A DNA stretch of 64,000 bases from an uncultured Fretibacterium sp. Lineage in GTDB: Bacteria > Synergistota > Synergistia > Synergistales > Aminobacteriaceae. Below, one piece after another: positions 25,928 to 33,808 of this stretch. The first letter of the stretch is position 1. Each line of letters opens with the position of its first letter. The DNA lies in contig CALEPX010000039.1 of assembly GCA_937911045.1 (NCBI GenBank), positions 1 to 64,000 of the forward strand. The letters are read 5' to 3'. The position numbers and the translations under genes are program-made. The notes beneath the pieces are model-generated. The model was not told the DNA's origin. It worked only from the letters and a program-made list of their open reading frames with translations, and made no database searches.

Positions 25928-26614
25928 TTACTTACTCGCTACGACTTGCAAATTTTCGTCCGATTTCACAAACGCTTCCGCAATTTTCTGGAATCCTCCA
26001 GAGTTCGCTAATTCTTCAAACTTTTCGCCGTCCAAGAACACAATTTCCGATTCCATTCCAAACGATGACACAACTGATGCGATAATTTTCCGTGCGTTAT
26101 CGTCCGATTGATTCAAAATACCATTCTGAAGCGCGTGTTCTCGAACATGCTGCAAATCCAGATTCACTTCACGATTCTGATCCTCAAGTTTCACCGATGT
26201 AAAAATTCCTGCACTCTGGTCATATACTTCAAAACTGTTCATGTCCGCGTATACGTCTCGAATCTGGCTGTGCGGCACAACTATTCTGACGCGATTAACA
26301 TCAAATCTCTCGGAAACCTGCGCCTTCGATAAATCACACGAACACACAATCGTTCCGCAATATTTCAAGATAAATTTTCTCGTTGTGCCGGGAATGTTCA
26401 GGTCAAAAAACGGCATCTTCATTCCCTCTGAAAACGACACAACCGACTGGAATCTCTCGCGAACCGTCGAAAGCTCACTCACGTTCTGAATCCCAGATAA
26501 TATCGCCGTCCTAACCGAACGATTTTGCTGAGAATCAGTCTTGCGTTTCATCAAATGAACGTTAAAAATTACAGATATTATTAATGCTGCCAAAATTAAC
26601 AATGTTGCTATCAT
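25928..26614 (-). CDS. DUF4230-like membrane-anchored protein
   Basis: A 228-residue protein with one N-terminal membrane helix (MIATLLILAALIISVIF), a basic stop (HLMKRK), and an alpha/beta extracytoplasmic part. The features SELSTVRERFQSVVSFSEG, KYCGTIVCSCDLSKAQV and VRIVVPHSQIRDV are what DUF4230 proteins look like, although I assign this from memory of the family. Function is unknown; the topology is N-in with the bulk outside the inner membrane. A GGAGG (complement of 26625-26629 region) precedes the ATG at about 10 bases. It is divergent from the J-domain gene and convergent with fliD. Confidence 0.65.
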   Translation of the reverse strand: MIATLLILAALIISVIFNVHLMKRKTDSQQNRSVRTAILSGIQNVSELSTVRERFQSVVSFSEGMKMPFFDLNIPGTTRKFILKYCGTIVCSCDLSKAQVSERFDVNRVRIVVPHSQIRDVYADMNSFEVYDQSAGIFTSVKLEDQNREVNLDLQHVREHALQNGILNQSDDNARKIIASVVSSFGMESEIVFLDGEKFEELANSGGFQKIAEAFVKSDENLQVVASK

Positions 26615-26696
26615 GTATTTTTTCCTCCGTATTTTTCTCGATTATATTATACAATAGTATTCGCGAAATTTATTATTTTTAACGGAGGCGATTATT

Positions 26697-27569
26697 ATTA
26701 CTCACAACGAAATTATTGCAAATCTTGAGATTCTCGGCTTAACAATCGGCGCAAATCATGACGACATTCGTTCCGCGTTCCGAAAATTGGCTCTCGAATT
26801 ACATCCGGACGTCGCTGGTTCTGAAGGCTCCGAGAAATTCCAGAGTGTCAATAACGCTTATGCTGCTCTGAGAAATCTTTCCGACAACGAATTAGCTGCA
26901 CTCTCTCCAAAACTCAACGACTTCAAAAACAATCTGCGGCAAATTTCCAAAATCGATGCCATACTCGACAAATACGAAGCCCAACTCAAGAAGCTCTCGC
27001 AAAAATCGCAAACTCAAACGCAAATCCCAGAAAAATTTCTCAACACGATAATCTTCAGGCTAAAATCATCGAATCCGAAAATCATTAACATCGCGATAAA
27101 TCTTGCCGCAAAAAATTCTCCGCAAATCACGAACAATCTCGCATTCAAACGCTCTCTCGCAAAAATCCTGTCGCAAAAAAATCTCGACTCACAAACCGCA
27201 ATTTTAGCAAGCCAACTCAAATTCTCGGACGAATCACGGCGAAAACTTGCTATCGAAATCATATCAAACGCACGAAATTTCCCGTTAAGTTTAATATTAT
27301 CGTTAATCTCAGATGACCAAGATCTGCTCGAAAAATATCTGCTGCAAGTCAAACCCGAATATGTCGCGCAGTTAATCCGGCGTGTGAAAACTCCGTCGCA
27401 ATCTCTCCTGAAGAATCTTCTCAGCTCAAATTTACCCGAAATTCTCGTTCCGACACTCTCAATGCTAAAGCAGCATTTCCCAAACTTAGCAACTCAGCAC
27501 AAAGCGCGATTATCCGAATTATCCGAACATGAAGCACCAACCGTCCGAGCCTGGGCACGTTCGCTATAA
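26697..27569 (+). CDS. J-domain (DnaJ-like) protein with helical repeat C-terminus, probable AUU start
   Basis: From 26697 the frame encodes a complete J domain: helix I (EIIANLEILGL), helix II (IRSAFRKLALELHPDV, HPD at 36-38) and helix III (EKFQSVNNAYAALRNL). A C-terminal region of about 200 residues follows, with HEAT-like helical repeats (e.g. ILASQLKFSDESRRKLAIEI). J domains stimulate Hsp70/DnaK. No ATG, GTG or TTG exists between the upstream in-frame stop (26655-26657) and TTG 26787, which would delete helices I and most of II. GGAGG at 26684-26688 is 8 bases before ATT 26697 (ATT also at 26691 and 26694), so an AUU start is the best reading. The DUF815 ATPase follows. Confidence 0.75.
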   Translation: MTHNEIIANLEILGLTIGANHDDIRSAFRKLALELHPDVAGSEGSEKFQSVNNAYAALRNLSDNELAALSPKLNDFKNNLRQISKIDAILDKYEAQLKKLSQKSQTQTQIPEKFLNTIIFRLKSSNPKIINIAINLAAKNSPQITNNLAFKRSLAKILSQKNLDSQTAILASQLKFSDESRRKLAIEIISNARNFPLSLILSLISDDQDLLEKYLLQVKPEYVAQLIRRVKTPSQSLLKNLLSSNLPEILVPTLSMLKQHFPNLATQHKARLSELSEHEAPTVRAWARSL

Positions 27570-27573
27570 AACA

Positions 27574-27582
27574 TGCTACAAT
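27574..27582 (+). promoter_or_regulatory. Extended -10 for the DUF815 gene
   Basis: TGC-TACAAT, 31 bases before the ATG at 27614, which has AGGAG upstream. No clear -35. Confidence 0.4.
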
Positions 27583-27613
27583 TCTCTCAAAATTTCACAC
27601 AGGAGCATAAATC

Positions 27614-28798
27614 ATGAACTACAAAAACGATTTCGACGCTGGTTTCTACGTCTACAATAACGAACCAATCAAGCGCGTATTCTCCGGCAAAAACGAGATT
27701 CTATTATCCGACATAATAAACTTGACCGCAAAGCACGATTTATTATGCGGCAATTTGTGGCAGAATTTTTTAGCCGACATAATCGCCTCAGACGAAAATA
27801 TTTTCACGCTCAAATCTGAACGCAGAAAAGCTCCTCAAGGCAGCATATCTGACCTAGCAAAACATGACCTGAGAATCTTCATGAACTTCTTCAAGCACGA
27901 AATCCCCGAACAAATCCGAAACTTCCAAAACCCCGAACAAATCACAAATCCAATCTGCAAACTCAGCCAGGATTTATCAAGCGCGAAAACTCTTGACGAA
28001 TTTTACGGCACAGTCACGAATTACTACGCGAATTTTGGACTGGGAATTTTCGGGATTCATGGCGCGTTCAGGTTCGAAAACGGCGAATTACAACCGGTTC
28101 AACACGTCGGCGAAATTACTCTCGATGACATAATCGGCTACGAAATTCAAAAGCGCGAACTCGTCTCAAACACTGAAGCATTCTTATCCGGCAAACCTGC
28201 GAACAACGTTTTATTATACGGCGACGGCGGCACAGGCAAATCCTCAAGCGTGAAAGCTCTGCTCAACAAATATTACTCTCAGGGCTTGCGTGTGATCGAA
28301 ATCTACAAGCATCAATTCCAGAACATAAACTCAATCGTTCATAAAATCCGCAACAGAAATTACAGGTTTATAATTTTCATCGACGACTTATCATTCGAAG
28401 AGAACGAGAGCGAGTACAAATATCTCAAAGCCATAATCGAGGGCGGAATCGAAACTAAACCCGAAAACATTCTCATATACGCGACGTCAAATCGCCGTCA
28501 CATCGTCCGGGAAATTTGGCGCGACCGTGATGACATGGAACACAACGGCGACGTTCACAGATCCGACACCATCGAAGAAAAATTGTCTCTTGCTTCAAGA
28601 TTCGGCATTGCGATAAATTACTCAAGCCCAGACCGAAAAACTTATCACGAAATCATAACAACTCTGGCGAAAAACTCCGGGCTAAAAATCCCGACTGAAA
28701 CTCTGCTAAAAAATGCCGACGCTTGGGAAATTCGACACGGCGGTAAATCCGGGCGCGCTGCACGTCAATACATCGATTATTTACTCGGTCACGAATAA
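27614..28798 (+). CDS. DUF815-family AAA ATPase
   Basis: A 394-residue protein. The N-terminal third is family-specific; the ATPase core starts at about 175 (DDIIGYEIQKRELVSNTEAF), followed by Walker A LLYGDGGTGKSS, Walker B IIFIDDLSFEENE, the sensor-like ILIYATSNRRHIV and the arginine-bearing REIWRDRDDMEHNGDVH region. This order is characteristic of DUF815 (AAA+-like, P-loop). Members are widespread in anaerobes and their role is not established; remodelling of a protein partner is possible. It follows the J-domain gene with its own promoter, so a chaperone link is only suggested by position. Confidence 0.9.
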   Translation: MNYKNDFDAGFYVYNNEPIKRVFSGKNEILLSDIINLTAKHDLLCGNLWQNFLADIIASDENIFTLKSERRKAPQGSISDLAKHDLRIFMNFFKHEIPEQIRNFQNPEQITNPICKLSQDLSSAKTLDEFYGTVTNYYANFGLGIFGIHGAFRFENGELQPVQHVGEITLDDIIGYEIQKRELVSNTEAFLSGKPANNVLLYGDGGTGKSSSVKALLNKYYSQGLRVIEIYKHQFQNINSIVHKIRNRNYRFIIFIDDLSFEENESEYKYLKAIIEGGIETKPENILIYATSNRRHIVREIWRDRDDMEHNGDVHRSDTIEEKLSLASRFGIAINYSSPDRKTYHEIITTLAKNSGLKIPTETLLKNADAWEIRHGGKSGRAARQYIDYLLGHE

Positions 28799-28803
28799 TA
28801 CGC

Positions 28804-28837
28804 ACAAAAAAATCCCCCTGCATTTCACAAGGGGATT
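28804..28837 (-). terminator. Rho-independent terminator of carB
   Basis: AATCCCC (28811-28817) pairs with GGGGATT (28831-28837). On the minus strand the stem is followed by T7, so it ends the leftward carB transcript; the plus-strand side has a weaker T tract for the DUF815 gene. Confidence 0.8.
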
Positions 28838-28864
28838 CGATTCTATTATATTTGCTTATATTTG

Positions 28865-31800
28865 CTATCTAATTAACGAGTGCCATTCTCGTATGCTCTT
28901 GAGAGATTCTGCCGCGTCCTTTTGCGATTTAATCTGCGACTTAATCGACATTATGCCTTCAATCGCTGCCCGTGCTGCTGCAATCGTCGTAACATACGGA
29001 ATTTTTGTGCGTACTGCTCCTCGTCTCAACTTATTGCCCGTATCTGTGAAAGCTTTTTCTCTGGGCGTGTTAATTATCATCTGAACTTGTCCGTTAATCA
29101 CGAAGTCCATGACATCTGGTCTGGAATCACTCACACATTCGCAAGCGATTCCGGCTTTGTTCAGAATATCAAACGTGCCTTTCGTCGCCAAAATTCTGAA
29201 GCCCGCACCAAGATATTTTCTCGCAAGTTCCGCAGCTTCTGGTTTGTCCGAATCACTCAGAGCGAATAACACTGTGCCATTCAGCGGCAATTTCGAGCCG
29301 GCAGCTTCTTCTGCTTTGAAAAACGCCTCGCCAGGTTCAGACGCAATTCCCAAAACTTCTCCGGTTGAACGCATCTCTGGACCCAAAACCGGATCTACTT
29401 CCTGAAACATATTAAACGGAAAGACTGATTCTTTCACGCCGTAATACGGGATCACGCGCTCACTCAGAGATTCTAACGGTGAGGGATTACCTGTCAAATC
29501 TCTTGTGATTGCTTCGACTGCTAACGGAACCATTCGTATTCCGCAAACTTTCGAAACTAACGGGACTGTTCGTGATGCTCTGGGATTAGCTTCAAGCACA
29601 AATATTTTCCCGTTCTCAATCGCGTATTGAATATTCATGAGTCCGACGACGTGCATTGCTTCGGCGATTTTGCGTGTGTATTCGCGAATCGTGCGCAGTT
29701 TATTTTCCGAAATATGTCTCGACGGGATTATGCAAGCTGAATCTCCTGAATGAATGCCGGCTAATTCGATATGCTCCATAACTGCCGGAACGTATGCGTG
29801 TGTGCCGTCACAAATTGCGTCCGCTTCACATTCAAGCGCGTGATTCAAGAACCTGTCGATCAAAATCGGTCTGTCCGGTGTAACTCCTACTGCTGCACGA
29901 ACATAATTTTCGAGGCTTGCTTCGTCATAAACGATCTCCATGCCGCGACCGCCCAAAACATACGACGGTCTGACCATAACAGGATAGGCGATTTTACGCG
30001 CAATTTCCGACGCTTCAGAAAAATTCGCAGCCATTCCGGATTCTGGCATCGGAATCCCAAGATTGTCCATGACTTCTTTGAATCTTCCGCGATCTTCAGC
30101 CAAGTCTATTATCTCCGGTGACGTTCCGAGAATTTTCACACCGTTGCGCTCAAGTTCAGAGGCTAAATTCAGGGGTGTTTGTCCACCGAATTGCGCGATA
30201 ACTCCGAGCGGCTTCTCGTAATTATAAATGCTCAACACGTCCTCAAGAGTCAGCGGCTCGAAATATAATTTATCCGACGTATCATAATCCGTCGAAACTG
30301 TTTCGGGATTGCAATTTATCATAATCGTCTCGAACCCAAGATTTTTCAGCGACTTGGCTGCATGTACGCAACAGTAATCGAACTCGATTCCCTGACCGAT
30401 TCGATTCGGGCCGCCTCCGAGAATCATGATCTTTCTGCGAGTGTGATCGATTTCAGATTTGCGTTCCGAGTTATATGTCGAGTAATAATATGCGCCGTTC
30501 TGAGTTCCTGCGACATGAACAGCTTCCCAAACTTCCGAAACTCCCAATGATTCACGCCTGCTGCGAATTTCTGATTCCGGAATTGCCAAAAGCCTGCTCA
30601 GATATTTATCAGCGAACCCGTCACGTTTTGCGCGAATTAACAACTCGTCGGGAATTTGCGCACCCGCGAATTTCAGAATCTCTTCTTCCTCATCGAGTAT
30701 TTCGTGAATCTGTTCGAGAAAATATCGCTTCACGTGCGTCAAGCCGTACACTTCATCAATCGTCGCGCCCTTTCTGAACGCCTCGTAAATCATGAAATAA
30801 CGCTCACTTGATGGCACACGCAACTTTTCGAGCAGCTCAGACTTTGACAGCTCGTGAAAATTCTTCACAAATCCCAAACCGTAACGATCTTTCTCAAGCG
30901 AACGAATTGCTTTCTGTAGAGCTTCTTTGAAATTTCTGCCCAAACTCATGACTTCACCGACCGCACGCATCTGTGTTCCGAGTTTGTCCTCAACACCCTT
31001 GAATTTCTCAAACGCCCATCTCGCAAATTTCAACGCAACGTAATCACCGCCGGGTTTGTACTTGTCAAGTGTTCCGTATTTGCTGCATTCGAGATCCTTA
31101 AGCGTGAGACCTGCCGCAAGTTTCGCCGACACCAACGCAATCGGGAAACCCGTAGCTTTCGACGCAAGAGCTGATGAGCGTGAAGTTCTGGGATTGATTT
31201 CGATAACGATAACTCGTCCTGTCTTAGGATCATGTGCAAATTGTACGTTCGTTCCGCCAATAACTCCGATATGCTCGACGATTTTATACGCCTGCTCCTG
31301 TAATTTCTGCTGCAAATCCTGCGAGATAGTCAGCATCGGCGCAACACAAAACGAATCTCCCGTATGAACTCCCATCGGATCAACGTTCTCGATAAAGCAA
31401 ACCGTTATCATGTTATTATCTTTATCACGCACGACTTCGAGTTCCAATTCTTCCCAGCCAAGGACGGATTCTTCGACCAAAACCTGATGCACGATACTGG
31501 CTTGCAATCCGCGTTCACAAACTACACGCAATTCGTCGCGATTGTAAACCAGTCCACCACCAGCACCTCCCATTGTGTACGCAGGACGCAGCACAACAGG
31601 ATAACCTAAATTTTCCGCGATACGCAACGCTTCGTCAACACTGTACGCAACTTCTGAGCGCGCCATATCAATGCCCAAATGCTGCATAGTTTTCTTGAAC
31701 TCGACTCTATCTTCGCCACGTTCGATCGCATCTGCCTGAACCCCGATAACTTGAACATGATATTTTTCCAAGATACCGGCTTTGTTTAATTCAGCGCACA

Positions 31801-32101
31801 AATTCAATCCGGATTGACCGCCCAAATTCGGCAATAATGCGTCGGGACGTTCTTTCGCTATGATTTGTTCAAGACGTTCTGGATTCAGCGGCTCTATGTA
31901 AGTTATGTCCGCCATCTCTGGGTCAGTCATAATCGTTGCAGGATTCGAATTTACCAAAACGATCTCGTATCCCAAAGCTCGCAACGCCTTACAAGCTTGT
32001 GTTCCTGAGTAATCAAATTCGCAAGCTTGACCGATTACGATTGGTCCCGAACCGATGATTAAAATCTTGTGTATGTCAGTGCGCTGTGCTTGAAATGCCA
32101 T
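28865..32101 (-). CDS. carB: Carbamoyl-phosphate synthase large subunit
   Basis: A 1078-residue CarB of normal length. It has two homologous ATP-grasp halves, each opening with a GGGPNRIGQGIEFDYC-type loop (IIGSGPIVIGQACEFDYSG at residues 16-34; the second about residue 560). The carboxyphosphate site motifs are MGGAGGG in half one and LGGRGMEIVYDE in half two, and the C-terminal MGS-like regulatory domain begins near 930. The enzyme makes carbamoyl phosphate from bicarbonate, ATP and glutamine-derived ammonia for pyrimidines and arginine. The small subunit carA is not adjacent and must be elsewhere. A terminator follows. Confidence 0.98.
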   Translation of the reverse strand: MAFQAQRTDIHKILIIGSGPIVIGQACEFDYSGTQACKALRALGYEIVLVNSNPATIMTDPEMADITYIEPLNPERLEQIIAKERPDALLPNLGGQSGLNLCAELNKAGILEKYHVQVIGVQADAIERGEDRVEFKKTMQHLGIDMARSEVAYSVDEALRIAENLGYPVVLRPAYTMGGAGGGLVYNRDELRVVCERGLQASIVHQVLVEESVLGWEELELEVVRDKDNNMITVCFIENVDPMGVHTGDSFCVAPMLTISQDLQQKLQEQAYKIVEHIGVIGGTNVQFAHDPKTGRVIVIEINPRTSRSSALASKATGFPIALVSAKLAAGLTLKDLECSKYGTLDKYKPGGDYVALKFARWAFEKFKGVEDKLGTQMRAVGEVMSLGRNFKEALQKAIRSLEKDRYGLGFVKNFHELSKSELLEKLRVPSSERYFMIYEAFRKGATIDEVYGLTHVKRYFLEQIHEILDEEEEILKFAGAQIPDELLIRAKRDGFADKYLSRLLAIPESEIRSRRESLGVSEVWEAVHVAGTQNGAYYYSTYNSERKSEIDHTRRKIMILGGGPNRIGQGIEFDYCCVHAAKSLKNLGFETIMINCNPETVSTDYDTSDKLYFEPLTLEDVLSIYNYEKPLGVIAQFGGQTPLNLASELERNGVKILGTSPEIIDLAEDRGRFKEVMDNLGIPMPESGMAANFSEASEIARKIAYPVMVRPSYVLGGRGMEIVYDEASLENYVRAAVGVTPDRPILIDRFLNHALECEADAICDGTHAYVPAVMEHIELAGIHSGDSACIIPSRHISENKLRTIREYTRKIAEAMHVVGLMNIQYAIENGKIFVLEANPRASRTVPLVSKVCGIRMVPLAVEAITRDLTGNPSPLESLSERVIPYYGVKESVFPFNMFQEVDPVLGPEMRSTGEVLGIASEPGEAFFKAEEAAGSKLPLNGTVLFALSDSDKPEAAELARKYLGAGFRILATKGTFDILNKAGIACECVSDSRPDVMDFVINGQVQMIINTPREKAFTDTGNKLRRGAVRTKIPYVTTIAAARAAIEGIMSIKSQIKSQKDAAESLKSIREWHSLIR

Positions 32102-32132
32102 AAAAATCCCTTCTAACTAACTAATAAATAAT

Positions 32133-33719
32133 CTACTCAGTTTTTGCAGCGTCTCCGGTTTCCTGAGTTTGTGTTTCCTGTGTTGCAGGTGTAACTTCCG
32201 GCGCAGATTCTACGTCTGATTTAACGGCTTCTGGCTCTGTCACGACTTCTGGTGTTGCAGCTTCAGATTCAGATTTCACAACTTCCGGAGCAGATTCTAC
32301 GTCTGATTTAGCGGCTTCCGGCTCTGTCACGACTTCTGGCTTTACAACTTCCGGCACAGATTCCACTTCTGATTTAGCGGCTTCTGATTCTGTCACAACT
32401 TCTGGTGTTGCAGATTCAGATTCGGCTTCTGGTTTTACAGCTTCCGGTGCAGATCCCACTTCTGATTTAGCAGCTTCTGGTTCTGTCACGATTTCTGGCT
32501 TCACAGCTTCCGGTGCAGATTCCACTTCTGATTTAGCAGCTTCCGGCTCTGTCACAACTTCTGGTGTTGCAGCTTCTGATTCAGCGGCTACATCTTCGGA
32601 CTTGGCTTCAGGCTGAGTTTCGGCTGATTCTGGTTCGGCTTCAACTTCCATAACTTCTTCAATCTCCGGCTCAGATTCTGATTCACTGGCTACGTCGTCG
32701 GAAGTCGGGGCTTTCTCGAACAATGACGTATCATTCACAATCAATTCTGCTTTCGCGAGCAATGACGCTTCGTAATCGCTAATTCTCTTGGAGCGTTCCT
32801 GCTGAGTCAAAACCGAAATTATATCCGCGCTAACCTCGTCGAACGGCGTTATAGTCTCGTCAACGTGTTCAGCTTTCATGCCGACAGCAAAATCCGCGCT
32901 CGAAACTTCGAAAACATCGCTGACCTGTCCAACATCGAGTGACGCAAGCGACTGGAAAACTCCGGTTGTGAATGCTGATGACGGCAAAAATACTGGCTCA
33001 CGTGTGAAATTCAACACATCGGACGAATCCAATTCATCGTTCGATACAATCGCTGCCCAAACATCACCGCTCAAAATTCTCGTGCGCAAATTCTCCGCCG
33101 CAGACTCGTTCTTAAACTCAGCAAGTTGCACCATGAAGCCTTCTGGTTTCGTGTAGATTAAGCCCTTCATCGTATCGTAAAATTCCAACGCACTGTCCTG
33201 ACTGATTACGACTTCGCCAATTTCCATTTGCAATAATCTCTGTGTTGCCATTTGATTCGCGAGATTGCGTTTGTAATCTTCGACTTTCATTCCGCGCTGA
33301 GCAAGTTGCTGGTAGAAAGCTTCACGTGTGACGTAATACGTGTCTGCCTGAGATTTCATTTCCAAGTCTGCTTCTGCGTCAGAAATTTTGATCCCGTGTT
33401 GTTCGATTTCCTTCGCAATTTGCGATTCGAGTACTGCCTGATCTAACGCTGCTTTGTAAAGTGATGCGCTGTCGAGTGATGACGCGTTACGACTGGCGTA
33501 ATTCTCCAGATAAAGTCTCAAACGTCGATCAAGTTCCGAACGCATCAAAGACCTGCCGTTAATTTTCGCGACTTCGTAATCAGCAATCGTTCTTCCGTCT
33601 GAACCGTCTCCCGCTCTTCTGCTGCTGCCACGCTCGTACATCAGAAACGTAGACGCAAGAAACGCAATTACAATTACAAGCATTATTCCCTTCATGTGAT
33701 TCCGTAAATGATTCATCAT
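32133..33719 (-). CDS. PpiD/SurA-like periplasmic chaperone with acidic repeat tail
   Basis: This 528-residue protein has an N-terminal membrane helix (GIMLVIVIAFLASTFLMY) that anchors it to the inner membrane. A SurA-N-like region follows (VAKINGRSLMRSELDRRLR, LDQAVLESQIAKEIEQHGIKISDAE, QRGMKVEDYKRNLANQM), then a degenerate parvulin-like segment (about 200-320: YTKPEGFMVQLAEF, VGQVSDVFEVSSADFAV). PpiD/SurA proteins guide folding of proteins leaving Sec. From about 345 to the end the protein is a low-complexity Glu/Pro/Val/Ala/Lys tail built from 22-residue repeats. GAAGG precedes the ATG. It lies between carB and polA on the same strand. Confidence 0.75.
   Translation of the reverse strand: MMNHLRNHMKGIMLVIVIAFLASTFLMYERGSSRRAGDGSDGRTIADYEVAKINGRSLMRSELDRRLRLYLENYASRNASSLDSASLYKAALDQAVLESQIAKEIEQHGIKISDAEADLEMKSQADTYYVTREAFYQQLAQRGMKVEDYKRNLANQMATQRLLQMEIGEVVISQDSALEFYDTMKGLIYTKPEGFMVQLAEFKNESAAENLRTRILSGDVWAAIVSNDELDSSDVLNFTREPVFLPSSAFTTGVFQSLASLDVGQVSDVFEVSSADFAVGMKAEHVDETITPFDEVSADIISVLTQQERSKRISDYEASLLAKAELIVNDTSLFEKAPTSDDVASESESEPEIEEVMEVEAEPESAETQPEAKSEDVAAESEAATPEVVTEPEAAKSEVESAPEAVKPEIVTEPEAAKSEVGSAPEAVKPEAESESATPEVVTESEAAKSEVESVPEVVKPEVVTEPEAAKSDVESAPEVVKSESEAATPEVVTEPEAVKSDVESAPEVTPATQETQTQETGDAAKTE
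32190..32580 (-). repeat. Tandem 66-bp-class repeats in the chaperone tail
   Basis: The coding strand repeats units of PEVVTEPEAAKSEVESAPEA type (about 22 residues), roughly six imperfect copies, some joined by SESEAAT spacers. High nucleotide similarity suggests slippage or unequal recombination and likely length variation between strains. Confidence 0.8.
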
Positions 33720-33808
33720 GATTCTATAAAACCTTCCCTCTCAATATTCAGATTTTTTCACATAAACGTGAATTTTAACTAAGTAATTTTAGCATACAAC
33801 CCGTAAAA

